Shown: one piece after another, positions 50,600-63,985 of the stretch
Position numbering within the stretch: the first letter of the stretch is position 1
Layout of the letters: every line of letters begins with the position of its first letter
Assembly (NCBI GenBank): GCA_024138025.1
Contig: JAMXBD010001104.1
Coordinates: 62,001 to 126,000 of the forward strand
Length of the DNA: 64,000 nucleotides
From: Combretum micranthum
Taxonomy: Eukaryota; Streptophyta; Magnoliopsida; Myrtales; Combretaceae
Direction: 5' to 3'
The notes under the pieces: generated by a model
Seen by the model: only the letters and a program-made list of their open reading frames with translations
Databases searched by the model: none
Told to the model about the DNA's origin: nothing
Position numbers and translations under genes: made by a program

Positions 50600-51175
50600 A
50601 GCAACTTTGGTTAATTAAAGCTAAGCAAATGGGCTTTAACCCATAGGTTGGCCCGTTTAACCCTTTTTTAAAACGAGTTAAGGTCAACTTTTTTAGCCCA
50701 TTTAAAGATGGGCCAATTTTACTCAGCTCGTTTGACTTGCAAGCCAAAGTAGTCTAGTCTGCAAGTTAAGTGGGTTGGCCTACTAGCCTACTTACATAAA
50801 GAAATAAAATAAAATAAAATAAAATTATAGGGGAAATAACTATTAATGTAGTATTGTTACTAAGACTTTTATACTTGAGTTTAAACTCATGTGGTAATTG
50901 TAACAGAGAATGACAAACTGATGTGTATTCATCATAACATTATTTTAAGTATATATTTATTATTTTAAAAAAATGTAATATCTAATAAATTATTTAAAAA
51001 ACATATTCGTATAGATAGGTAATTAAAATAATAATGAAATTAATCATTCACGTATATAAAAACCTATAAAATTTCATATTTCTTATCATATGTATCTTGT
51101 TCAATTAGCATTAATGGGTCAAATGGGTCAACTTTACCCATTTAACCTACAAAGATATTAGCAAATGTCGAGTAT
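50600..51175. repeat. Remnant of a non-autonomous hAT-type repeat
   Basis: GGTTGGCCCGTTTAACCC and AGATGGGCCAATTTTACTC at the left, and ATGGGTCAAATGGGTCAAC with TACCCATTTAACC at the right. This vocabulary is typical of plant hAT MITEs. Termini are unclear. A second similar block lies at 52795-52965. Confidence 0.45.
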
Positions 51176-52790
51176 AAGCCTTTTAAAAATAAAACACGAA
51201 GTTGAAGTTTTCCAAAAATTTATAATGCTAATAAATTCTGCTTAACTTCGGTTGCATTCACCAACATAGACAAGCGCATCTACTGAAGTAGCATAAAAAG
51301 TATTAGGTCGTATTCCCTAGGGACCATTAGCATTTACCATACTTATTTTAGTCTACTATCTAGCTAAATAAAAACTTAGAAGAACATTATAAATAACAAA
51401 AAGCTAAGCTAGGTTAATTCTAATTATATACACGTTTTCAATGCAAAATTATAAGATAGGTTTGTTAATGCAAGAATAAGCTTAGGGTTTTGCTTCAAAA
51501 GGTTCTTATTATATGATTTCTTAACAAACTCATCGAGTTATCTGCTAGGTATACTTGCATCGTCGGATTCCCTAAGGTAAACTAGTGCCTCTCTCGAGGG
51601 TCAAGAGCTCTATATCTAAGTTAAACTGTCGGAATCTCTTATAAGCTATCAACAACTTAGACCCACTTAAAGAACAAGAATCCTTTGTTAAAACCCATTT
51701 TGGAATTTAAAACAAGTGATATAAAGTTTCACCATCCCTATCTCTAAATAATTACAAACAACTTCATCAATAGCTTAGATTTATTTAAAAGAACAATTTC
51801 TCAATCTGTTCAATTAAAATCAAACATGAATATAAAAGTATACCACATGATTAGATCCATGAAAACAAGTTCAAGTTACTAAATACAAGTACCCTAATAG
51901 TTTTCCATTAAAAACATGTTGAAATCACATGGATCAGGACTGGATTCATAGATCTTAAGTTAAAAAGATTATTTTCTTATGGATATGAACATTAAGCATA
52001 GATTCAAGAGAAATGATATAAAATAAAAATAAATGTTACTGATTAAGCACAAGGTCTTGAAAAAACAAACGTCTGGTTAAAAAAAAAATTACTCAGAAAA
52101 CTTGAATCTCTAGCAAGAACAAAGATTTATCTTACTAGAAATCCTCTCTCTACTCTACATTATACTATGTCAGAAATTTGTTACATATGGTACAATATGT
52201 TGTTGCAACGTCTGTGCATGTTTATTTATAGGTGACATGACATAGAAATCGCGATGATTTTATTCACTTATGTGTCAGATTCTTTTTAACAAATTTTGTT
52301 TTTATCTTAATTCATGTGACAGCAAGGAAGCATGCATGACAGGATCACTTGTTGTGGGTGGAATTGTGGGCTCGAAGGTTAGCTACGATATAAGTTGTAT
52401 CCTTCTCTTTAAAAGCATGGCTTATCTTTAGCTGGAATTGCAGGTGTGATTGAAGCTGTATCATGAATCTCAAAGTGTGGTTGTCATAGTGTAAATTGCA
52501 GGGCAAATCGAGGGTACGGTTGTGGGTGTGATTGGGACATTTTGGTTTTTTTATTTTTTGTGTTTTTTTGCCCTTAGTTGGGATTTTTGAAGCCACGATT
52601 GAGTCTATCTTGAATAATTATTATTGTTTTGCTCCAAATCTGATCTAAAACGCTTAGTTTCTTCTTTTCTTATCTTAGGAGCTGAAAGACAACAATTAAA
52701 CCATAAAAGCACAAATTCATAAGAATTTATCTAAAAACGGGTCAAATGAAGAATAGATTCCTATGAATAAAATAAAGTAAAGATGACTTG
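51176..52790. other. Probable LTR-retroelement fragment, unclassified
   Basis: Moderately complex sequence including GGTCGTATTCCCTAGGGACC (51307-51326), a phrase common in plant LTR elements. It lies between two similar hAT-type blocks, suggesting insertion into one. No gag-pol frame, primer site or second LTR was found. The open - strand frame near 52345-52596 has no recognisable motif. Confidence 0.3.
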
Positions 52791-54264
52791 TCGCATATAC
52801 AAATGGGTTAAATGAGCTAGGAAGTGGGCTAGCTCATTTATCATAGGGGCTAAAGTGGATTGAGTTAAGGTTAATAAATTTTGGCTCGTTTTTAAAGCGA
52901 GCCAATTTTTTTGGCCTATTTAACCTGCAGGTCAAAGTAGGCTAGGTCGATATGTTTTTTTAAATAATAATAAAAAAATTAATGAACCTCTTTTTAAAAA
53001 ATCTCAGGCATTTGTAGGTATTGTTTCCAAAATTCAATATCAAAAGTAGACAAGATAGGTTTTTTTTTTTAAAACGTAATTAAATGTAACAAATTTAAAT
53101 CCAATGTCTTTTTGAAAATAAAAATAATCAACACACTAAATTTTTTTTTTATAAATTACCAATACAAAAACTACGTTGGTTTGATTTTGAATAAGGGATA
53201 TGCAAGCAACTAAAGGGTGACCTTAAATTGGAAAAAATAAAATTTCCATCCCCTTGACCACTCGTTTACATTTTTTTGTTTTTTGTTTTTACCAAACGAG
53301 TGAGATTGTGATGCGTCAAGGTTATAAATTATAATGGAGGTACGGTAAGATGTCTCCCTCCAGTTGAACACACATTGAAAGTTCAATAAAAAAAATTATG
53401 CGGGAATGGGCACAGGCTTGTTATATTTTATGCGAATGTACATGCTGTTGTGTTGATTTTTCATTTTCAAATGTATGCGTTCTTTTTATAAAGTTGCTTT
53501 TTTTCTTTTTGTTTCTCAATTTTTTTTAATTTTCATTTAAATGCGCATAAAATTATAAAGAAAAATTGCCGATTCATTGGAATAAAATCTTGAAAACCAC
53601 CGATTCTACTTCAAAAAAAGTGGAAATTGTGAATTAGCAGTTCGGATCTAGTTCTAGAATTGATCCAAATTGTGCTAATACCTGGTGTAATCCTCACATC
53701 TAATAAAATAGCTATCATACTTTTATTTAATTTTTATTTTGATCGTTAAAACAATCAAATTAGAAAAAAAAAAATCCAAGTTAGTAATTTTGCCCCTTCA
53801 ACATCCTTTCAATCCAATGATAGCTGATACAAGATATGTGCAATAAGTCTTTTCTCGAATATATATGCTATATATCTTAATCACAATGTCTTCATTTTTA
53901 TAAAGAAAGAATCAAATTGATAAACTAAAATCATATCACAGACCATTAATTTTCTCAAATAAGTAATGGATTAGGTCCACGAAGGTGGTTTTACTCAATA
54001 CTTTAAGGTAAAATATCTAAGATACACATATTTTATTTTTGGAGAAGTTAAGTTTTTATTTTCTTTATAGATTGATGAAAAAAACATTGGAGAAACATAT
54101 AAAAAAAATTTAAAAAAATATATATTAATGCTATCCAATAGATGAAAGTTATAACCCTTAGGTAACTAAATAAACCTATAATGAAATTGATATTGAAGAA
54201 TGAGAAAAAGCTCCAAGAGAATTTTTATTAATTAATTTTGGAAAAAGTATGCTTTTAGTCCTCA
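52791..54264. other. Intergenic DNA with a hAT-type fragment
   Basis: 52795-52965 carries AAATGGGTTAAATGAGC and TTTAAAGCGAGCCAA phrases. The remainder is AT-rich with homopolymers and no gene. Confidence 0.4.
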
Positions 54265-54724
54265 ATATTTAACTATTTTTTTGTTTGAGTCTTTAACCTT
54301 TTTTTTTCCAACTTGAGTTTTTAAATTATTTTACAAATAACGACTTCCTTAACACCATTAGTTTTTTTTATTAACTTTTCATTCGCTGGAAATTATTAGT
54401 TCAAATTAATAAAATAATTAAATTAAGATAAGTTTAATAAAGTGATTAAAACTATCTAAAAATTCTCAAAATTAACTTAAAATTGTAAAAATTAAAAATA
54501 GAAAATTCTATAAAAGAACAAACAGGATGGGAATATATTTGACAAACTACTACTGCTATTGGCTCCGGTCTCACCGCTCTTCGACTTTCCTCCCCTTTAA
54601 GGCTTGGAACAGGTCCTTTCTAATTAATTACTTTTAGGTGTTAGCATTTTTTTTTTAAAACCTTTTACTTATGCTAAGATGTAGACTACATCTAATTCAT
54701 TGTGTTGCCTTAACTTATGGTGTA

Positions 54725-55070
54725 TTAAGCCTCCTCTTGTACCACCACTAAGATGTAAAGGTTCTTTCACATTTCCAGTCAGAAGCATCACAACTGTCTT
54801 GCTTGTATTTGGAACAGTTGTTTTTGGTCACATCTCCATGTCATGGACAGTTTTATTTTTACTGGTAATGCATGGCTGATGGCTCTATACCTTTTCGAGC
54901 TGCAATTTTGTAGGTAGTAATGCAGTCAATGGAAGCTGAATATGTAGATAGATTTTGTGATCTATATAGGGAATCTCATTCTTTGCCATTGTGGGGAAAG
55001 CTCTGGCAGTCGGTTTTCATTATGGTTACTGTGCTGGTGCTGGATCAGCCTTTTGAAATTATGCAGTAGT
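54725..55070 (+). pseudogene. Unrecognised gene-like centre of the 1.8-kb element
   Basis: One + strand frame (about 54730-54865) reads PPLVPPLRCKGSFTFPVRSI followed by the hydrophobic VLLVFGTVVFGHISMSW, and ends at a GTAATG that could be a splice donor. About 50 bp further, after an AATGCAG, the frame MEAEYVDRFCDLYRESHSLP continues to a stop near 55069. The look is of two exons of a membrane protein gene, possibly captured. I do not recognise the family, and chance cannot be excluded. Confidence 0.25.
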
Positions 55071-55471
55071 TCTCCTCTTTCTTTTGAACATAAAGCTTAT
55101 CCCTTTTGTCAACTTATCTTGCAGTGATGGGTTATTTATGTGGTTGCAATCAGTTTGCTTCTAAATATATTAATCTAAGTGCACATGAATAGGTTGTTCA
55201 AAAATATGAACTTGTTAAACAGGAACCATAGCTGATAAATATAGTGTCACTTCCTCCATAAAGTATATATCTATTGTTTTTTTTTTCTTTTTTTGTTTGG
55301 CCAAATCTATCTATTGTTTGTTCTCTCTTTGTTGTTACTTTGTCCATTTTTCTTTTTTGAAAATATATATTATTATTTTCCTTCTGTTGCATTTGCATAT
55401 CCCTAGCTGATAGGTTGTCTTTTAGTGTATTTACAAAATTCTTCAGATATCCCTCTACGCTAAAAAGCTTT

Positions 55472-55501
55472 CCTTTTTTTTTTTTTTTTTTTTTTTTTTT
55501 T
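55472..55501. repeat. Poly-T tract
   Basis: A run of about 29 T inside the 1.8-kb element. It causes the lysine runs in apparent - strand frames here. Confidence 0.85.
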
Positions 55502-56084
55502 GGGTTTCTCTCCCTGTCTTCTGTTAAATTCAGTTTGGCACATGAATGGAAAAACTTGGTAAGATGTTCTGTTTGAAAGGAATTAATTAAGGTGAATACT
55601 GAAAGTGGTCTTGTCTTTATGATACGAGACAATTTGTTACATGACTACAATATCTAGGAGCTGAAGAAAACGAATTGACAATCCCTTTAGTGGCATCTAC
55701 AACAGACTTATGAATATTTCCGAGCAGCCAGGGGAGGGAGACCGAAGGGATTGGAATCACTGTAGCAGCAGTTATTTGTCAAATATATTCTCATCCTGTT
55801 GGTTTTTTATAGAATTTTTATTTCTTAAATTTTTACAGTTTAAAATTAATTTTTAGAATTTTGAGTTAATTTTAATTATTTATTAAAGTTATTGTAATTT
55901 AGTTATTTTATTAATTTGAATTAATAATTTTTAACTAATGAAAATATATCAAGTATGAAAACTTAACAAAAAAAAAAATTAACGATATTAAGAAAGTTTT
56001 CATTTGTAAATTTTGTAGAGGTTAAGGGCTTAAAATGTAAAAAAAAAAAAAAAAAAAAGGCTAATAGAAAAATAGTTGAATAAT

Positions 56085-56537
56085 TTTTCATACAAGGAAG
56101 ACTATTTTGAAAAATAGACTATTTCTAACTTGCTATTCATTAGAGGATGATCATTTAATTTTTTTTTCTTAAAATAGAGATAGATAATTTTTATAAAATC
56201 AATGTCATGAGTCAAAATAAAAATAACTAAGAATTAAAAGATGCTGGATTTATTTTTAGACAACAATTGAGAGTTAAAACTTAGATAGCTATGTATTATT
56301 TGTATCTATATTTTATTTATATTTGATATTTATAAAAATTACTAACTATCTATTTTTTAATAAATAATTTATTAAAAAAATAAAAAAAAAGTTATATTCG
56401 CTCTAAAAAAACTAACCAAACAGACTCGTATATCAACAGCATTCCGATTAGTCTAATCCATATTCCCAACCTCTCCATATTCTATTCTACCTTGTTAACT
56501 TCCTATATCTTTACTTCCTCTGCAAGTACCAAATTAT
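56085..56537. other. Upstream region of the Alba gene
   Basis: AT-rich to about 56400, then a CT-rich, less AT-biased stretch (56440-56590) that fits a plant leader. MITE-like debris lies at 56280-56430. Confidence 0.4.
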
Positions 56538-56538
56538 C

Positions 56539-56546
56539 TAGGGTTA
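56539..56546 (-). promoter_or_regulatory. Telo-box-like TAACCCTA before the Alba gene
   Basis: The + strand reads TAGGGTTA, about 50 bp before the ATG, in a CTAGGGTTAGGTTTTTTTCC context. It contains the AACCCTA core typical of promoters of translation-related plant genes. Short motif, so only suggestive. Confidence 0.4.
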
Positions 56547-56595
56547 GGTTTTTTTCCTTCTCGGATCTCAACATCAGTTCTTTTTCAGAATCTTA

Positions 56596-59500
56596 ATGGC
56601 GGTGGAAGAGATAGCTGAAGGAATCAACAACATAAACCTGAGTGGCGATTCACAAAAGAAGAACCGTGTTCAGGTCTCCAATACCAAAAAGCCTTTGTTC
56701 TTCTACGTTAATCTCGCCAAGGTAACCACGTTTTTTTATAACCCCATTCTTGTATGTAATGTACATATATATGAATTCATTCAATCAATGCATGTAATTA
56801 ATAGTCGTCAGTTTGGTAATTTATGTCTGTATTTATATTTATATGAAGTTACTTTGGAGTTTTGTTTGTTGTTTGAAACGGATTTGGTGTTTTGAAAGTT
56901 AGGGTCTCATTTTGTTTTAATTGTGTTTACCCTTAGAGATCGATTGATTAAGACCGGTCACATCGGTTTAATTAGACGGAATTAGGGGATGTTCACGGTG
57001 TAATGTTATGCTTAATTTTAAACATTGTCGCGGGTTTTTCTTTGTTTTACGTTGAAAGCTGATAAGTGATGTTGGATGCATTTATTAACGGGATAAAGGA
57101 AGAAACTTCTACTATTGATACGACACTGTTGCTTCTTGAAATGTGTCATCAAGGGGAAAAAGAAAAATCCTTTTTCGGTGTCTGCAGTGTGTCCTATTTT
57201 GGACATAAAAAGAAAATATAGGTGATTTTGCTGGTGATTGTAATGGGTGATTTGTTTTGTGTTGCAGAGGTACATGCAACAATTCAATGAAGTGGAGCTT
57301 TCTGCACTTGGAATGGGTATGTTTTTCTCATGTAATTTTATTGTTATTGATTATACCAAGGAGAATCCTTTTAGTATAATTCCATGAAATGATTTAGGAA
57401 ATGATGCACTCATTTAGCGCCAAAAAAAAAAATAAAATAAAATAAAAATAATGCACTTTAGTGGTTAATTGATGTTTTCTAGATTTACTCAGTGCAATTC
57501 TAATAGTGTTTGGTAATTAATGGGGGTGTTTTATTAGTTGGCTTCAGGTTGTTGTTGCCTTCTTAAGGAATAAGTTTTGAAATAACCCTTTTTGCGTGGT
57601 ATCTTCCTTGGTATGTGGTTATCAGTTCAGGGGATTCAATCTCAGGTGATTATTCATAGAAATTAATTGATAGAATTGGCAATTGCATTGAAGGGTTGCA
57701 TAGGATTTTTAGAGGCCTTTTTAGTTGGATGATGAGAAAAGTCTAAATCACTTTCTTTAACTTCCAGGTTGGTCTGTGGCAGCTTTAACTAAACATGATC
57801 ATGAATGGACTGAGAAACTATACAGTGTTGGAAGTATGAAGTTATATGGGAATATGGGTGATGAGTAGGTTAAGGCCCTTGGCGAGAGCAAGCTAAACTT
57901 CTATTATGATGCTGGAAGTGCACATACTTTGGACATGCATACGGTATTGAAAGAGCTGACAACTCTATTTATGTGATAGTCATAGACTTATAAGTGAATC
58001 AGAGGGACAGTTGTAAATGATGTGAATAGACTTTTGAAAAGTTCAAGACTCCATATGGGAACGGATGCTAGTTTAGACTTTATACTCGTTTTAATTAGAA
58101 TGATGCCAGAGCTTAAAGATTTCCACCATTAACATAATGACAACATATGTTTATGAAATGTTATAAGTATGGTGTGAATGTTATTATTTGTTTGTAAAAA
58201 CAGATACAAGATATTTAGTTTTAGAAGAGTTACAATTCTTTAGAGGTGTGGAATAATTTTATATGAATTGCTATGTAATTTGGGGGTAATTGAGTCAAAC
58301 TCTTTATAGATACCTAGATACCATTTTTTGTTCGGTAGAGTACTGGGAAAATGTTTACTGGAACTTACAAGAGAATAATTGGAGAAGAAGTTGGTGTTGC
58401 ACTGATTTAGTAAAAACTCTGAAAGGAGAGAAACTCAGTTCATTTGATTTGAACATGTGATGGTGTATGCATATGAATGCTTTAAAAAGAAGTTTGAATA
58501 CAGTAGTTAATTGTATTGGGATAGATAGGTGCAGTTGTAGAAGACTTCAGATGAAAAATTTTTATTAAGTCTTCCACACATGGTTTCATAGAAATGTGAT
58601 ATTGGAAGGCAGTAGGATGATGGTTGTGTATTCCCTATTCCATCTAGTGAGATAGCAATTGGTGCTTGCTGTTGGTTTTCGTATATTTACAGAATAACCT
58701 TAATTGAGGGTAGAAAAAGGATATTGAGAATTGTCATATACATTTGGAGGAAGAAGTAAAGGTTCATTCAAATTATTCAAGGCATTAACGGGCATATAAA
58801 ATGGCTGGATAGGTTCAGATTATTATTTATGGACTTAATCATTGTATGTGAACATTGCCACAAGAAGACCTTTTGAGCAACTTCTTTAACTTCTCATGGT
58901 TGTGTCTCAAACTCTGAGAATGTTGTAATTTGCTACCATTGAACTTCATGTGCCCATGATTAAAATCATATGAGCAAGAATGAATGACCTAGCTGATGTA
59001 GATAAACAGTGAAAGATGTGTAGGATGCCACTCAAAAAGACAGAATACCCCACAAACAGTTCTCCATTTCTGAATTGCCTAGAACTTGTTGACCATGTCT
59101 AGACGAATTAGAATCACTCTTTTATGTTAGTTTCTACATGAACCTCATTTTTCTCTTAATTTATCAATGCTGTTTAGAGATGCAATATTCTTCAATTGTT
59201 GCTTTAATTCAACCAAAAAGTAACCCCCCTTTTTTATTTTTTGGAATCTAGTGCTTTGGAGCTTAAATTAACTGAAATACCACATCTTCATGTCCTTTTT
59301 TCTTTTGTTTATTTCCTATAGTTCTGCTCGCCTTTGGATGGTACATGTTATGAATGGAGAGGTCCATTCTTCTCTCTTTCCAAAATAAACCCTTAAGGTT
59401 TGGTATTCCATCTGCATGAGTTCTTCTCCTGCGAGGCTAAGGAGAATTATCTTATTCTAATCGCATTGTCAGATCTTATTCTGTCATACAAACCATCTTA

Positions 59501-60171
59501 CTAGGAGGCTTTCTATTTATGTTTTTACCTTTGCTGGTAATTTTGTGTTTTTGATTTAATTATTATCATTTAGCATCCCATGACATGTAACTCCTTTTCC
59601 TTCTATTATTCTGTATGAAATGATCTCAGCTCTAACAGTTATTACAATTATAATTTTGTTATTTCATTTTTGCAGCTATAGCTACTGTAGTCACTGTTGC
59701 TGAGATATTGAAAAACAATGGATTCGCTGTCGAGAGGAGTATGGCTTTTGTTCCTCTATAATATTTGACCCCCCTCTTTTCCCCCTCTCTTTCCCATGTG
59801 TAAAATTTGATGTCTTCTTGCAGATATAACAACCTCAACTGTTGAAATCAAGGATGAAAATAGGGGGCGTCCTGTCCAAAAAGCTAAAGTAAGTGAACAG
59901 CATATCCTTGATGCCTGCTAGATAATGCTAGGCCCTTGGTAATTTATGCAGTAAATGTGGCAATTTAGGATTGCTGGGAGGATGTGGTTTGTTGTTCATA
60001 TAGTTAATATGCGCATCATGTTTATCAGTCTACGTACTTTTATATTTGTCCTGATAAGCAAATTTGTTGCAGATTGAAATAGTGTTGAGGAAATCTGAAA
60101 AATTTGACGAGCTGATGGCGGCAGCTGTCGCAGAGCAGAATGATACTGTTGCTGGGGAAGAGCAAAGCTGA
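56596..60171 (+). CDS. ALBA: Alba domain DNA/RNA-binding protein (At2g34160 type)
   Basis: Exons 56596-56721, 57268-57316, 59676-59738, 59824-59888 and 60073-60171, all GT-AG with matching phases, give 133 aa. After an acidic leader (MAVEEIAEGINNINLSGDSQ) come the Alba features. These are NRVQVSNTKKPLFFYVNLAK, then RYMQQFNEVELSALGMAIAT and VVTVAEILKNNGFAVERN forming the helix and loop, and ITTSTVEIKDENRGRPVQKAK followed by IEIVLRKSEKFDEL. The end is short and acidic, without the RGG tail of the long plant Alba proteins, so it is the small type (Arabidopsis ALBA1/ALBA2, about 130 aa). Small plant Alba proteins dimerise and bind nucleic acids; the ALBA1-ALBA2 pair is reported to bind R-loops and protect genome stability. 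Which paralogue this is cannot be fixed here. Intron 2 is unusually long at about 2.36 kb. Confidence 0.95.
57317..59675 (+). other. Intron 2 of the Alba gene
   Basis: It runs from GTATGTTTTT to TTTTTGCAG, about 2.36 kb. Apart from an A/AT-rich tract (57421-57450), no inserted element with clear ends was recognised. Confidence 0.85.
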
Positions 60172-63100
60172 AAAAGAACTGTTTTTTATTGTTTCCAAGT
60201 TCTAATCCATATAATTACCTTCATTTGTTGTTATTTTTTATCATATGAGGTACTATAATTCTCAATCCCAATTCAATTTTGTAGCTTTGGGTTTCATGTA
60301 GGAGTATATGTGGAATTGGTTCTCCACAATGCTTTCATTTCATTGATGGGGGCACTATTAGAATTGTGGATACTCTATATCCACCTGAATAGCTTATATG
60401 GTATGTTTGCAATTTTTATTAACGAACATTGCTTTTAATGTATTTTACTTTCATTCAGTATCTAAAAGTTTGGCACTAGCGAGGATTAAAGATTGAATGA
60501 CCATCTCTTCGTAAAGTAACCTAGTTATAGTCATAATCCATTTTGGATGGATTTTACAAAACATACAAAGGGATGGAGAAAAATACAATGATTGAAATAT
60601 GCATGGGCGATTCTCTCCTACATGCCACCACCGTTGCAGAAGTATGGAATTTACGTTTTGGGGGAGGGGAAGGATTGGAGTGGCATGGAAAGGTCAATCA
60701 CAAAATGATTTAGAATTTCTCATCTTGGATGGTTTATGTTCAAAGTGTTTGCTTAAAGAGCTAAAAAGTGGATCTTTCATATGATTACCTCTAGAGCATT
60801 CATTCTTCTCTAAGCCATGCATTTTGCGATTCAGAAAAATGTTTGTTAGAATTAGTGAATATTAATGAAAGTTTTAGAAAATTATGCTCTTGTGGACATG
60901 AATCAAACGACTGGATATAGTATGGAACATGGAAGAATTATAACAACTGGGGTGATGCAAAGCATTTGTTAACATTTGAATGTACACGAGCTTTTAGAAT
61001 AAATTTCGTACCAATATCAAGAGATCTAATGTTTTGTGTACAAGACGTTATTGGGATGTCGATTGTTTTAGTCGAATGAAGTCTTGTGGCTTTCCTTTTT
61101 AATGAGGCTGTACTTCCTTTAGATGGAGTCTATTATCTGAGGATGTGGGAAGATAGCACAATGCAGGATGTTGGAATCATTATTCCTATGACGGACAAAC
61201 TTTATTTTCTTCCAGTGAAAAATCATTTGAACAATTAATTAAATAAATTTAATCCGATAGTGTATAATCTATACAATTGGGACTTTTTTAGCTTATTATA
61301 AATTACTAGTTTCCCGTATTGTTATAACTTTTTATTCATATGCTTCCTTACCTGACAATGAAAAAAAAAAAAAAATCAATGTTGATAGTACACAAGAAAA
61401 ATTCTATGATCCTTTCATGCTTTTCTACCTCATGCAGTTTGTGGATGGGATTAAAGAACCTGTCATGATAGCTAGACATTCATGGAAAACAAAATAGAGC
61501 TGCCATAGAAACAAACTAGTATATTTCTTGTTCTAATTTGATGATCATTTGTTTTAATTAAAATTATATGTTAGAAAGAATGTCGAAATAGATCTACATA
61601 TAAAACAAGCATAGCAGAGTTGACATATAAATAATCCAACCTCAAAAACGTAGCTCTACAAAGATATTGGTATCAAACCATGGTAAGATGTATAATAAAC
61701 CAACTGGAATAGCTCAGAAACTTTGCTTCAGAATTATGGTGACCATATAAAACATCATCAACAATACTTATTTCGATAGAAAGAAGGACGAAGGAAGATT
61801 CAATCATTTCCACAATGAGGATGGTTTCTCTATGATGAAGGAAAAAGTGTGTAATGTTTGATGCTTATGTTGAGAAATGTCTCAAAAAATAGAGTTGTGG
61901 AAATAATGACGGGAAAAAAAAAAGAACAATCTCATAAAATTTCATCAAACAAATAGTCTTCCTTCAATTCCATAGTATGTTCCCATCAATTTTGTTTCAA
62001 CCTCTCAATCTACATAATGAAATTTATAAAAGAGCACCTCAAATAGGTTTAGATGATTGATACTGCAGAATGCATTTATATTGATCTAATGGATTTTAAG
62101 AGAATTGCAAGTGTAATACATAACATGCATTCATAACACCCCCAACTCTTGAAACTTAAACATTATATGATTGTTATGATAAATTTTGGCTCATTCTATA
62201 TAGTTTATTTTGAATTCAATCATGAGATGCATGGAAACAACCTCCTAAAATAACAATCTAAATTCAAGAGAATAAGGAATCACATCTACATAATTTTTAA
62301 TTAGCCCTTACATTGAATCATTCTCCACTACTGGGGACATGGATAAAACTAGTAATTCCAATTTCAAATCTTTGTTTCTTTTTCTTTTTTTTTTTTTCCC
62401 TCCTTCTTCTTGTGTTGAAAGCAATAACAATGTAAGAAAGATGGAGCACCAGAAAAGCAAAACTAAACTTCCTATGGTTGGGCTTCTGGCTCCTCTGCTT
62501 CCATGAAGTGAGAGAAACAAATTTCCTCCAGCAGTGTTTTTTCCAAGGAAGATGTCTTATTGTAGAGACTACTTCAACCATCATCTCATGTAGCTTTTTC
62601 CTGTGTATTATTGAAGAAGTAGATTCAACAATAGCTATTCTAGCAATAAAGACTAAAACAAACTAAGGAAATTAGTAGCATCCATCAGATCAAAGAGAGT
62701 GATAATTTCACCTCAACAGCGTGTAAAATGTAAATAGAATTGATAATTTTATGTTTAGAACAGAATCTACAGATTCAACATAGTTGATTCGTACAATGAA
62801 GAAAATTACATAATATACAACCAAACTAAAGCGGACCATAATATCTAATTGATATCATAAATGACTAAAATTTTAGCATGACGCCGTGTGCATTTTTGAA
62901 GATATAAGGTAGTTTTATCGCAATCCTCAATCCACACACTTCTTGCATTGATCACACACTCTTTAATGATATAAAATATATGCAAAAAATTGTCAGCATA
63001 AGTCAATAAATCATGTGAAAATGAGTTGATGAAAATAACCTATCTATCAAAAATGAAAAGGATTGGGTTCACACAAAGAGGAAACAATGGAAAAAGGACT

Positions 63101-63800
63101 CCATTGGAACTATAAACAGAACGATGTAATCTTCCTTCACTGCACGAAGGCACAAATAATAGAGAGATACCATGTAAGAACCGAAACCTGAAGTTTTAGC
63201 AAATTTTATTAGATGTCAAATATCAATTATCTAAGCCAATGGCATTTTAAGAGAGAATGGAGCAATTATGGCGGGGGAGCACTATAAAATCTCTATTCAC
63301 CAGGATTCCATGGTCCAGTCTTGGCATGTGGAAATATCGTATTGTTAATAGAAAGATATTCCTCAGTTTGTAATTTCACATGGTTCATTCAAGTCAAAGC
63401 AACTTCTGCAATCAACATCACATGTGTACTAAAGAAGTAGATTTAGTAATCAAAGATCTAATAGCCCTTAAAGCAGCAAGCACTATGAACAATTTCGTAT
63501 TGAAGTATTTCAGATCTATAGTTCAAATTGCACGATGACCAAGCCAAAATTAAAAAATCACGGGTGCTAGTTTTATGTTTAAAATGCAAGAAAAACCTCG
63601 TTAATGTAGACAACTCTTGATTAAGCAATATTTGACTAAACATTTAGAATGCAAATCTGAAGATGGATGGATAATACATTTCAAAATGGAAGCTACGCTA
63701 TTAGCAAATTGATATGTTATATGAAACAAAATACTAAATAATTATTTAAACAAAAATTCTTTGCAATATTTAATTGGAGTGAGAAAAGACTAAGCTGTAA
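60172..63800. other. 3' flank of the Alba gene and intergenic DNA
   Basis: The 3' UTR probably covers a few hundred bases after 60171. Beyond, 60600-61200 and 61400-63200 contain short frames of fairly normal composition, but none shows a known domain, and they are broken every 60-90 codons. They may be old retroelement sequence. Confidence 0.35.
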
Positions 63801-63854
63801 TTACACATTAAGAAGCTACGCAATAATTATATTACTATATGACTAACGTGGGTC

Positions 63855-63985
63855 CAGTTAGATGACTTGGAAGTAGCTGCCGTTTACTGGAATGGATTCA
63901 TGCTCATGAATTGCCGGAAATTTGAAATGCTCTGTGCAATCTTCCAATGTGTTGCACATCATTGAGGTCGGGGCTGATTAAAGAT
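63855..63985 (-). other. Possible exon of a gene continuing past the window
   Basis: On the - strand a TTTAATCAG acceptor-like site at about 63980 is followed by a frame reading MMCNTLEDCTEHFKFPAIHE and then SIPVNGSYFQ. The frame reaches a GTCATC that could be a weak donor. Composition and codon use look coding. No family was recognised, and the neighbouring exon would lie outside the window. Confidence 0.2.

Larger units (their letters stand above)
54265..56084. mobile_element. 1.8-kb element with about 300-bp terminal inverted repeats
   Basis: The left arm 54265-54560 and right arm 55760-56084 match in inverted order. Shared stretches include GAATATATTTGACAAA, AACAGGATG-GAATATATTT, AATTCAAATTAATAAAATAA in variants, and AACTATTTTT at the outer ends. 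The arms are separated by about 1.2 kb that is less AT-rich than they are. Long inverted ends and a gene-like centre suggest a Mutator-type or foldback non-autonomous element. No clear target duplication was found. It ends about 500 bp before the Alba gene. Confidence 0.65.

Noticed and set aside
55198..55632. A 144-codon - strand frame with a lysine run
   Set aside because: It depends on the poly-T tract at 55472-55501 and has no recognisable domain.
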